Position numbers and translations under genes: made by a program. Under the pieces are notes generated by a model. That model had not been told where the DNA came from. It ran no database searches and worked only from the letters and a program-made list of their open reading frames with translations. This document shows positions 17,540 to 24,956 of a DNA stretch of 40,905 bases, piece by piece; the stretch's first letter is position 1; each line of letters begins with the position of its first letter. The DNA is from Phycisphaera mikurensis (GTDB taxonomy: Bacteria; Planctomycetota; B15-G4; JADJEK01): NCBI GenBank assembly GCA_020723465.1, contig DYIW01000003.1:9682-50586 (forward strand), given 5' to 3'.

Positions 17540-17696
17540 CTCGCCGGACACGGACTCCGCGCCGGCCCGACCGGAATACGCCCGCCGCGCCCGGCCCGCC
17601 CGCAGGACTATCTGCCAAGGAGTGATTTTCCGGTTGCGCTGGCGGCGTCCTTTGGGGACCTTGTGCCCAGGTTCCCGAACTCGACGAGGAAAGCGG

Positions 17697-18917
17697 TTGG
17701 ATCCTCTCCGTTCGGCCATCCTTCTGTCGCGGGCGCTGGATGCTCAGCATCTGGTCGACGAGCGCCTGGCCCAGGGCGCCAGCACTCAGGAGATCCTCGC
17801 CAGCCTCTACGCCTGCGCGGCGCACCACGTCGACTTCACCTCCTCCGTCGGCGCGGTGGTGCTCGTCCACTCCCTGGAGCGCGTCGTCCCGGACCTCGAA
17901 CGCCTGCGCCTGCTCCCCGAAGTCAGCCGCATCGTCGCCCGCTTCCTGGCCGCCATGCCGAAAGCCGATCCGGCCGCACTGGAGCCGCCGCGCAGCCCGG
18001 GGCCCTGCCCGGACCTGCGCGGAGCGATCGCCGAAGGCAGCGCCGAGCAGGTCGCCTTCCACCTCGTCGCGCTCGAAACGCCGGAAGGCGCCCCGGGCGT
18101 GCGTCAGGCCCTGCGCGCCCTGGCCGTGGGGCGCCCGGGCACGCGCGGCCGCGTGCTGGTGTTCGTCAACGCCCTGCTCCACGGCCTGGAGAGGGTCGCC
18201 GCCCTCGACCGCGGGGTCCTGGCCCGCCACGCCGCGCGCTTCCTGGCCGCCTCCAGCCGGGACGCCGGCGAACGCCCTTCCGCCAGCGACGGCTCGCCGC
18301 CGATCCCGGGCTCCTCTTCCGCCGCCGGGCTGCTCCAGGCGCTGCGCAAGTTCAGTGCCCCGGCCGCGCGCGCCGCTCTCGGCGCCCTCCTGGCGTCCGC
18401 GCGCGAGCGCGAAGCCCTGGCAGCTCTGCTCGAGCGCTCCTGCGAAAACTCCGGCAGGGAGAGGGAGAACCTCCTGCTCGCCTGCGCGGCGGCGGAGATG
18501 CTGCGCGGCCTGTCGCAGGAGCAGCAGCGCCCGCTGCTCGAGCACGTGCTGGGCGGGCTCTTGCGCCGGGAGAGCGACGAGCCGCTGCTCGAGGGGCTCG
18601 CCTGCTCCGTGCCGGAGCGGCCCCCGTCCCGAGCCCGGCAGGAGGAGCTCGAACAGCGCCTGCAGGACGCCCTGGCGCGCTGCGACGCGCGGGCCGCCCT
18701 GGAGTGTGCCCGCCCCCTGCTGCACGACGCCGCCACGTCCGACCGCGTGCGCCGCGCTCTCTTCCGCGTGGTCGCGGCCCTGCCCGAGCCGGAGCCGCCG
18801 CGCGCCCTGATGGTGACCGCGGCCTGCCTGGCCGCGACCCGCTTCCTCGAGCCGCCCGCGGCCCGCGGCGCGCTCCTGCGCGCGGTCTGCGCGGTCGCGG
18901 GCGAGCGCTACGTGTAG
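17697..18917 (+). CDS. Alpha-helical protein of unknown function (TTG start)
   Basis: 406 residues from TTG at 17697, chosen because GAGGA (17686-17690) sits 6 nt upstream and the protein then begins cleanly (DPLRSAILLSRALDAQHLVD). The sequence is Ala/Leu/Arg-rich and predicted almost entirely helical, with no signal peptide or membrane segment. The most distinctive region is YACAAHHVDFTSSVGAVVLV near residues 40-59, where a His-His-x-Asp group could bind a metal, followed by a second amphipathic block LVFVNALLHGLERV near residue 155. Helical pairs in the second half (about residues 210-400) may be HEAT- or TPR-like. It is divergent from rapZ and its stop is 1 nt from the stop of the convergent HEAT-cyclophilin gene. 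I do not recognise the family. Confidence 0.72.
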   Translation: MDPLRSAILLSRALDAQHLVDERLAQGASTQEILASLYACAAHHVDFTSSVGAVVLVHSLERVVPDLERLRLLPEVSRIVARFLAAMPKADPAALEPPRSPGPCPDLRGAIAEGSAEQVAFHLVALETPEGAPGVRQALRALAVGRPGTRGRVLVFVNALLHGLERVAALDRGVLARHAARFLAASSRDAGERPSASDGSPPIPGSSSAAGLLQALRKFSAPAARAALGALLASAREREALAALLERSCENSGRERENLLLACAAAEMLRGLSQEQQRPLLEHVLGGLLRRESDEPLLEGLACSVPERPPSRARQEELEQRLQDALARCDARAALECARPLLHDAATSDRVRRALFRVVAALPEPEPPRALMVTAACLAATRFLEPPAARGALLRAVCAVAGERYV

Positions 18918-18918
18918 C

Positions 18919-20985
18919 CTACTCCGCGGGCGCGACCACGTACTCGACGCGATCGCCCACGTCGAGCCGCTCCACCACCTCCATGCCCTCGACCACGCGG
19001 GCGAAGATCGTGTAGCGCGCGTCCAGGCGCGGCTGCGGCCGGAACGTGATGAAGATCTGGCAGCCGCCCGTGTCCGGGCCGGCATCGGGCATGCCCACGG
19101 AGCCCCGCTCGTAGCGCAGCGGATTGACCTCGCCGCGCAGCGAGTAACCGCCGCAGCCGTAGCCGTCGCCACGCGGATCGAGGCCCTGGATCACGAAGCC
19201 CGGCACCATGCGATGGAACGTGAGCCCGTCGTAGAAGCCCGCGCGGCAGCGCTCCAAAAAGGCGGCCGCGTGGTGCGGCGCCTCGTCGGCGAGCACCTCC
19301 AGCGCGAACGGCCCCTTGCCGGTGACGAGCTTGACCACGGGGTTGGGCTTGCCCGTGGCGAAGTCCCGGCCGGCCCGGGGAAACACGCCGCGCCGCGGCG
19401 GCGCCGGCCGCGGCAGCGCGGGGATCAGGCCGCCGAGGCGTGCCAGCTCGTTCCGAGCGGCGTCCCGGACCGCGCCTTCCTGGTCGTTCAGGGCGGCGCG
19501 CAGCCGCGCCACGGCCTCCTCCTTCCCGACGAGCGCCAGCGCGCGCAGCAAGGAGACGCGCGTCTCGATGTACTCCGCACCGGCCGAGTCGTCGAACGCG
19601 CGCGCCAGGTCGGGCAGAAGGCTGGCCATTTCCAGCGCACCCGCGGCGCTCGCGGCCGCCTCGCGCAGCGCCGGGTCCTTCTCGGCCAGAGCCTGGCGCA
19701 GGGCCGGCTCCAGCTCCACGGGCGCGTCCTGGAAATGCGCGAGGGCCGCCAGGGCCGTGGTCCGGACCGCGACCTCCTGGTCGTGAAGCAGCGCCTCGAC
19801 GATCGGCCAGCCCTGCTGGTCAGGGAGCAGGCCCGCGGCGCGCGCCGCGCGGCTGCGCAGGTAGCTGGTCGGCGGCGCCGCCGTCCTGCCCGCCAGGGCG
19901 TCCTCGAGCAGCACCGCTGCGTCCGGCGAAGCGCCCAGCGCGGCCAGCTCCTCCAGGGCGGCTCCGCGCACCGACTCGGACGCATCGGCGAGCGCCGCGA
20001 GGAGCGCGGACCGGCAGCCGCTCCCTTCGGCATGCGCCGCGAGAGCTTCGACCGCGGCCGCGCGCACATGCAGCGACGCGTGTCCCGAGGAAGGGGGTCC
20101 GGCGAGCAGGGACTTGAGCGCCGCGAACACCTCTGCGGCCGGGTCGGTTCTGAGCGACTTGACCGCTTCGACGACCACGGTCCAGTCGGGATCAGTCAGA
20201 CAGCGGATCAGCCCGGCGCGGCTCGCCGGTTCCGGCGGCAGCAGCCCGAGGCCCTCGCAGGCGAAGAGGCGCACGCGCGCGTCGCTGTCGCCGAGCGCCT
20301 CGGCCAGGAACGGGCGCATCTCCTCGCGTCGCAGCCGGCCCGCCGCGTAGGCCGCGGCGAAGCGCACCGCGGCGTCAGGATCGCGGCGCAGCACCTCTCC
20401 CAGCACGAGGAACGCCGCGACCGGCCGTTCCCCGAGCGGGTCATCGATGTTGGCGACGAGGCGCCCGAGACTCAGGGCCGCGGCGGAGCGCACCTGCGGC
20501 GAGACGTCCTGCAGCGCCTGGAGCAGAGTGATCAGACCGCGGTCATCACCAGCCAGGCCGAGCGCGGTCACCGCCGCCGCCCGCACGGCCTCGTCCGGGT
20601 CGAGCAGGAAGCGCTCGGCCGCGTCCACGACCGAGGAATGGTGCGTCAACCCCAGGGCGAAGAGGCCCTCGGCGCGCAGCTCCGCCAGGGGCTCGCGGAC
20701 GAGCGCCTGCAGGAGCGGCCGGACCGCTTCCACCCCGCCGGCGCGTCCCAGCGCACGGTACGCGCAGCGCCGCACCACCGGGTCCTCGCGCGCGATCGTC
20801 TGGGTGAGGGCCGGATTGGTCGGGTCGCGCGCGTCCTCGGCCGCAAGCAGCAGGTCGAGCCAGGCCTCGCGCGAAGAAGGCGCTTCGGGCTCGCGATCAG
20901 GGAGAAGGGTGCAGGACCCGGCCAGGAGGGCAGCGGTCAGCAGCAAGACGAGCAGGATGCCGGGCGGTGCGCGCATGCGCGGCAT
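18919..20985 (-). CDS. HEAT-repeat lipoprotein fused to a cyclophilin-type peptidyl-prolyl isomerase
   Basis: 688 residues. An N-terminal signal ends in a lipobox-like LLAGSC (Cys25), predicting a lipoprotein. Residues ~45-530 are HEAT/PBS-lyase-like helical repeats (for example DPVVRRCAYRALGRAGG, DPDEAVRAAAVTALGLAGD, DSDARVRLFACEGLGLL). The last ~145 residues are a cyclophilin domain with FHRMVPGFVIQG (catalytic Arg in FHR), GSVGMPDAGPDTGGCQIFIT and RLDARYTIFARVVEGMEVVE. In this family the isomerase catalyses proline cis-trans isomerisation, and HEAT solenoids bind proteins, so an extracytoplasmic folding factor with a client-binding arm is plausible. Two ATGs (20985 and 20976) are possible and neither has a good ribosome site. 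A possible small gene lies 98 nt upstream on the same strand. Confidence 0.9.
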   Translation of the reverse strand: MPRMRAPPGILLVLLLTAALLAGSCTLLPDREPEAPSSREAWLDLLLAAEDARDPTNPALTQTIAREDPVVRRCAYRALGRAGGVEAVRPLLQALVREPLAELRAEGLFALGLTHHSSVVDAAERFLLDPDEAVRAAAVTALGLAGDDRGLITLLQALQDVSPQVRSAAALSLGRLVANIDDPLGERPVAAFLVLGEVLRRDPDAAVRFAAAYAAGRLRREEMRPFLAEALGDSDARVRLFACEGLGLLPPEPASRAGLIRCLTDPDWTVVVEAVKSLRTDPAAEVFAALKSLLAGPPSSGHASLHVRAAAVEALAAHAEGSGCRSALLAALADASESVRGAALEELAALGASPDAAVLLEDALAGRTAAPPTSYLRSRAARAAGLLPDQQGWPIVEALLHDQEVAVRTTALAALAHFQDAPVELEPALRQALAEKDPALREAAASAAGALEMASLLPDLARAFDDSAGAEYIETRVSLLRALALVGKEEAVARLRAALNDQEGAVRDAARNELARLGGLIPALPRPAPPRRGVFPRAGRDFATGKPNPVVKLVTGKGPFALEVLADEAPHHAAAFLERCRAGFYDGLTFHRMVPGFVIQGLDPRGDGYGCGGYSLRGEVNPLRYERGSVGMPDAGPDTGGCQIFITFRPQPRLDARYTIFARVVEGMEVVERLDVGDRVEYVVAPAE

Positions 20986-21083
20986 CGTAAGAGGTAGGAA
21001 GGACTGAAGCTACGCGGGGAAACGCGCGGGCCCGCCCGCGCTGGGGTGCCGCCGTGCGCTCCGGAGAAAGGCACCCGCGTCGA

Positions 21084-21299
21084 TCAGATGCGGATGTCTT
21101 CCGGCCGGAGGATCGGCTTCGCCCGGCGGTACTTGTCCGTGTTCTCGAAGAGAGGCTCGGCGCTGTTCACCGGCTCTTGCTGCTCGGTCACCTTGCCCAC
21201 CCTCTCTCGTTCACGGCTCGGTTGCTCCTTCTCATGCCGCTCGCGCAATCGCACGCCACCCTCCGCAGATCCCGCCAGACTCGGTTTCACCGAACTCAT
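21084..21299 (-). CDS. Possible small charged protein, 71 residues
   Basis: ATG at 21299 follows GAGGGGCAGGA, a good ribosome site, and a -10-like TATACT lies further upstream (21396-21401, minus strand). The product is very polar (about one third Arg, Lys, Glu or Gln) and ends NTDKYRRAKPILRPEDIRI, whose codons show the G/C-ending bias of neighbouring genes; the first third is less biased. There is no signal peptide or recognisable domain. It sits 98 nt upstream of, and in the same direction as, the HEAT-cyclophilin gene and might share its transcript. It could be spurious. Confidence 0.4.
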   Translation of the reverse strand: MSSVKPSLAGSAEGGVRLRERHEKEQPSRERERVGKVTEQQEPVNSAEPLFENTDKYRRAKPILRPEDIRI

Positions 21300-21373
21300 T
21301 CCTGCCCCTCGAACTCGCGTCACCTTCCGTGTCGATCCCGGCTGCGCGGGGCGCCGAAGCTCACCATCCGATG

Positions 21374-21401
21374 ACTCTGCTAGAGTGCACCGAGAAGTAT
21401 A
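21374..21401. promoter_or_regulatory. Divergent promoter elements between the small gene and ispG
   Basis: TAGAGT (21381-21386, plus strand) and TATACT (minus strand, 21401-21396) resemble -10 boxes facing ispG and the small gene. TAGAGT is also one end of a short inverted repeat, ACTCT-GCT-AGAGT (21374-21386). The rest of 21300-21487 shows no coding potential. ispG would have a leader of about 100 nt. Confidence 0.35.
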
Positions 21402-21487
21402 TCGGAGGATCTCGGCCTCCGCCAGCACGAACGCACCGAATCACGACCTGGCGCGGTCCGAAACGGCCTTTTCGAGGACGGCACAAC

Positions 21488-22600
21488 GTGGTCCATTCCT
21501 TGGACTTGGAGCGATCCGGGCGGCGCGCGACCGTCTCCGTGCGCGTCGGTGCGCTGGTCATCGGCTCCGGGCACCCGATTTGCGTCCAGTCGATGACCAA
21601 CACCGACACCGCGGACCTCGACGCCACGCTGCGCCAAGTGCGCGCCCTGGAAGATGCCGGCTGCGAGCTGATCCGCGTCACCGTGCCGAACCGCGCGGCC
21701 GCCGCCAGCATCAAGCCGCTGCGCGAGGCCATGCGCGTGCCGCTCATCGCGGACGTACACTTCGACTTCCGCATGGCCCTCTTGGCCATCGAGGCAGGCG
21801 CGCACAAGGTGCGCATCAACCCGGGCAACATCGGCTCCAAGGAGCGCGTGCGAGAAGTCCTGCGCGCGGCGCGCGCGGCCGGCGCGGCGCTCCGCATCGG
21901 CGTCAACTCCGGGTCGGTGGAGAAGGACCTGCTGAAGAAGCACGGCTGGCCCTCGCCCCAGGCGCTGGTGGAGAGCACGCTCAGGCACCTCGAGACCTGC
22001 CGCGAGGAGGGCTTCGACCAGGTGGTCGTGTCCATCAAGTCCACGGACGTGCGCACCTGCCTGACCGCCAACCGGCTGCTCGCGGCGCGCACGTCGTTTC
22101 CCCTGCACCTCGGCATCACCGAAGCGGGGCTCCCCGGCTACGGCGCCATCAAGTCGGCCATCGGCATCGGCGCGCTTCTCGCCGAGGGCATCGGCGACAC
22201 CATCCGGGTCTCGCTCACCGGCCCGCCGGAAGCCGAGATCCCGGTCGCGTTCGACATCCTCAAGGCGGCGGGCGCGCGCGTGACCTCGCCCGAGCTGATC
22301 TCCTGCCCGACCTGCGGCCGCATCGACATCGACCTGGAGAAGCTCATGGCCGAGATCGCGGAGCGCCTGCGCGGGGAGACGCTGCCCATCCGCATCGCCG
22401 TGCTCGGCTGCCCGGTCAACGGCCCGGGCGAGGCGGCCGAGGCGGACATCGGCATCGCCGGCGGCGGCGGCATGGGCGTGCTGTACCGCGGGGGCCGGGC
22501 CGTGCGCAAGGTGCGGGAAGAGGACATGGTGGACGCGCTCCTCGAGGAGGTCGAGAAGCTGAAGCGAGAGCAGGAACAGGACCGCCCGGCCGGGCGGTGA
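21488..22600 (+). CDS. ispG: 4-hydroxy-3-methylbut-2-enyl diphosphate synthase (IspG/GcpE)
   Basis: 370 residues, almost identical in length to E. coli IspG (372). It converts methylerythritol cyclodiphosphate to HMBPP, the penultimate step of the non-mevalonate isoprenoid pathway, using a 4Fe-4S cluster. Motifs: GSGHPICVQSMTNTDT at the N-terminus, ADVHFDFRMAL, HKVRINPGNIG, IGVNSGSVEKDLL, LHLGITEAG and the cluster-binding part ISCPTCGRIDIDLEKL and LGCPVNGPGEA. The GTG at 21488 is preferred because GAGGA lies 9 nt upstream and the family length then matches; the upstream extension to 21329 is Arg/Pro-rich and unconserved. Its last 75 bases (from 22526) are duplicated at 24875, after the next gene. 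Confidence 0.95.
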   Translation: MVHSLDLERSGRRATVSVRVGALVIGSGHPICVQSMTNTDTADLDATLRQVRALEDAGCELIRVTVPNRAAAASIKPLREAMRVPLIADVHFDFRMALLAIEAGAHKVRINPGNIGSKERVREVLRAARAAGAALRIGVNSGSVEKDLLKKHGWPSPQALVESTLRHLETCREEGFDQVVVSIKSTDVRTCLTANRLLAARTSFPLHLGITEAGLPGYGAIKSAIGIGALLAEGIGDTIRVSLTGPPEAEIPVAFDILKAAGARVTSPELISCPTCGRIDIDLEKLMAEIAERLRGETLPIRIAVLGCPVNGPGEAAEADIGIAGGGGMGVLYRGGRAVRKVREEDMVDALLEEVEKLKREQEQDRPAGR

Positions 22601-22607
22601 GGCCATG
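22526..22607 (+). repeat. Direct repeat copy A: ispG 3' end through the next start codon
   Basis: Matches 24875-24956 without gaps at 78 of 82 positions. It covers the last 24 IspG codons, the stop, and GGCC before the ATG of the following gene. It contains the perfect palindrome CCGCCCGGCCGGGCGG (22582-22597) just before the ispG stop. Confidence 0.95.
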
Positions 22608-24851
22608 TGCGAGGAGTGGTTTGAGGGGACAGGGGAAGAGCGGCCGCGCGGGCCCGAGGCAACGCGCGGCGCGTGCGACGCGGTGAGCGGGACAGTTCGT
22701 CCAGCCCTGCTCATCGCGCTCTCGTTCCTGGCGCTGGTCGTGGCAGGTATCGCATGGCAGCTCGCGAGGGATCGGCGATCCTGGAGGCACGCGGAGCAGG
22801 CCGGACGCGTCGCGAGTGAGCGTGATGCCGTGGACCCCGGGGCTTGCCCCGACGCCTCGCCGGGACTCGCGGCGGGCCAGGGCGAGATCGTCCGAAGCGC
22901 GGCAGAGCCGGCGGACTCACCTGAGGCGGACTCCGCGACAGCGCGCATCCACGTGTACTGGGAGCAAGACGGCTTTCTGGAGCCCATCGCCGGGGCGCTG
23001 GTCACCGCTCTGCATGCGGATGAGGACGGCCTCCTGTCGGTTACGAGCTGGACGGCGAGAACCGCGGAGGACGGGCTCGCGCTCCTTCAGGTTCCCCGGG
23101 CGATAGTCCGTCGTTCCCTCGGCGGGGTAGAGCTGAGGGTAATGGCGCGCCACGATGGTTTTGCACCAGACTGCGGCACTTTCTGTGTAGACCTCGAGGG
23201 GGACATCGTCCTTTCGCCGGCGTGCACGATCTACGGGCGTGTGCTGGAAGCCGAGTCCGGGAATGCCATCGCGGGCGCCGGAGTGTCGTTCGGTGTCGTG
23301 GGTCCGGATCTCTGGCGGTCCGGAGGGCCGACGGAGGTCGTGACGGACTCGAGTGGCTGGTACCGATACGAGGAGTTTCCCGTCGGCGGCGACAGGATGG
23401 TCCGCGTGCTCCGCGACGGATACGCGACGGCCGAGTTCGTGATCACGGCGGGTGACTGGACGGAAGAGCGCGTGGACCTGCGGGTCCCCGGGGGCCGGAC
23501 GCTGTCAGGACGGGTGCTGGACGCGGAAAGCATGCACCCGCTTGAGGATGTCAGGGTCGTGGGCCTCGACGGCCGCTGCCTCGCGACGACGAACGACTGG
23601 GGATGGTTCGCGGTTGGCGGACTGACGCGTGATCCAACCGCGGTAAGGCTCTTGCTTCCCGGCTACTGCTGCACCGTGTGCTGGTCCCGGACCACGGAGG
23701 GCCGGGACTCAGGCGAGCAGCAGTTCCCCATGTTCCGGAGCTGTTCCGTGGAGGGACTGGTTCTGGGCGGCGGCGGGGAACCGGTGCAGGGAGCGGTCGT
23801 GAGGGTCCAGGGGTACGCGCCGCCGGTGGCACTCCCGGAGCGGTACCCAGACTTCGCCTGGGAGAACGTGTCGATCCTGCCGGATGGAGGGCACCGCGAC
23901 GTCCGCACCGATGCACAGGGCCATTTCCGAGTAATGGGTCTCGTGCCCGGTTGCGAGCCGATCTCCATTCGGGTCGAACACCCGAAGGACAGGCGAGAGC
24001 TGCTGAGCGAGCCGATCGTCTTGGAGGCGTGCGGCGACACGCGGCACGTGACGATGGCGTTTCCGGCCGGAGGCGTGATCGAGGGATCGATCGAGCCGCG
24101 CGGCGGAGATTGGGCCATCGAGTGGCGGAGCGGGACGATGTCGGGAGAAGCCTCCGTCCGGAAGAACGGCGCGTACCGCCTGGTCGGTGTGCCCGCCGGT
24201 GACGTCCTTGTCCGGGTGATGGACGGAACGGAGGCCGTGGAGATGGCCAACGTCCTTGTGGCCGAGGGTCAGACGGTTCGCAGGGACTTCTGGATCGCGC
24301 AGGAGTGGCAAGGGATCGCGGGAGTGGTGTTGAGGCCCAACGGCGAGCCGGTTCACGAGGCGACGGTGGAGCTGCCGATGTTCGAGGACGGTTTGATGCG
24401 AGACGACTCTACCGATGCGGCGGGTCGGTTTCGCATACGGGTGGGCATGGATATACCGGGGGAGTTCCGCCTGGAATACGGTTCGCCGGTGCTGGACGTG
24501 GAAGGGCCAGTCGTGCATGTGGGAGATGAGGATGTCGTGTTGATCCTGCCAGAGACGGGGCGGTGCGCCATGCGGATCGTGGACGAGGACAGTGGACTTC
24601 CACTGTCTGGCGCCGAGATTCGCTGGGAGTGGAAAGGCGAGCACGAAGGGAGGGCGATCAGCCTCGCGGGAAGCACAACGTGGTGGCCGGATGATCCGGA
24701 AGGGGTGTGTTCGGTGTATCTTCCGGTGGGCGCGACAACGCTGACGGTTCGCCCGAAGTCCGCCGGATACGACGAAGTCGTCGTGGAGGGGTTCCATGCC
24801 GAGTTGGAGAGTCCGTCGTCTCCCCGGACAGTGAGGGTGCGACGCAGGTGA
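22605..24851 (+). CDS. Membrane-anchored protein with carboxypeptidase-regulatory-like repeats (paralog 1)
   Basis: 748 residues, ATG 4 nt after the ispG stop (GTGAGG precedes). A short acidic N-terminus is followed by one transmembrane helix at about residues 33-52 (PALLIALSFLALVVAGIAWQ) and a large outside domain built of beta-sandwich repeats of the CarboxypepD_reg/TTR-52 type: IYGRVLEAESGNAIAGAGVS, LSGRVLDAESMHPLEDVRVV, VEGLVLGGGGEPVQGAVVRV and IAGVVLRPNGEPVHEATVEL, each leading to an SSGWYRYEEFPVG- or AAGRFRIRV-like strand. No enzymatic motif is evident. Such proteins are usually surface-exposed and of unknown role. Codon use looks less strongly G/C-ended than in ispG. It is followed by a fragment of ispG and a second, strongly diverged paralog. 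Confidence 0.85.
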   Translation: MCEEWFEGTGEERPRGPEATRGACDAVSGTVRPALLIALSFLALVVAGIAWQLARDRRSWRHAEQAGRVASERDAVDPGACPDASPGLAAGQGEIVRSAAEPADSPEADSATARIHVYWEQDGFLEPIAGALVTALHADEDGLLSVTSWTARTAEDGLALLQVPRAIVRRSLGGVELRVMARHDGFAPDCGTFCVDLEGDIVLSPACTIYGRVLEAESGNAIAGAGVSFGVVGPDLWRSGGPTEVVTDSSGWYRYEEFPVGGDRMVRVLRDGYATAEFVITAGDWTEERVDLRVPGGRTLSGRVLDAESMHPLEDVRVVGLDGRCLATTNDWGWFAVGGLTRDPTAVRLLLPGYCCTVCWSRTTEGRDSGEQQFPMFRSCSVEGLVLGGGGEPVQGAVVRVQGYAPPVALPERYPDFAWENVSILPDGGHRDVRTDAQGHFRVMGLVPGCEPISIRVEHPKDRRELLSEPIVLEACGDTRHVTMAFPAGGVIEGSIEPRGGDWAIEWRSGTMSGEASVRKNGAYRLVGVPAGDVLVRVMDGTEAVEMANVLVAEGQTVRRDFWIAQEWQGIAGVVLRPNGEPVHEATVELPMFEDGLMRDDSTDAAGRFRIRVGMDIPGEFRLEYGSPVLDVEGPVVHVGDEDVVLILPETGRCAMRIVDEDSGLPLSGAEIRWEWKGEHEGRAISLAGSTTWWPDDPEGVCSVYLPVGATTLTVRPKSAGYDEVVVEGFHAELESPSSPRTVRVRRR

Positions 24852-24949
24852 TGCGCGGCGAGCCTCAGGAAGCTATGGTGGACGCGCTCCTCGAGGAGGT
24901 CGAGATGCTGAAGCAAGAGCAGGAACTGGACCGCCCGGCCGGGCGGTAA
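24851..24949 (+). pseudogene. Duplicated IspG C-terminal fragment (32-codon remnant)
   Basis: ATG at 24851 overlaps the stop of the preceding gene by one base and opens a 32-codon frame whose last 24 codons match the IspG C-terminus (MVDALLEEVE, LKQEQE, DRPAGR). Against the parent it has three amino-acid changes (Lys to Met, Arg to Gln, Gln to Leu), all from second-position substitutions, and TAA instead of TGA. Residues before the match align only loosely with IspG. It lacks every catalytic part of IspG, so it is a relic of a tandem duplication. Whether the mini-frame is translated, for instance by coupling, is unknown. Confidence 0.85.
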
Positions 24950-24956
24950 GGCCATG
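24875..24956 (+). repeat. Direct repeat copy B: ispG tail before the second paralog
   Basis: 78 of 82 bases match 22526-22607, including the palindrome CCGCCCGGCCGGGCGG (24931-24946) and the distance to the next ATG (24954). Similarity fades quickly beyond both ends. Confidence 0.95.

Noticed and set aside
24707-24850. Extending the IspG remnant upstream to 24707
   Set aside because: That part is an out-of-phase reading of the preceding gene's 3' end. Only the last 24 codons, from 24875, match IspG clearly.
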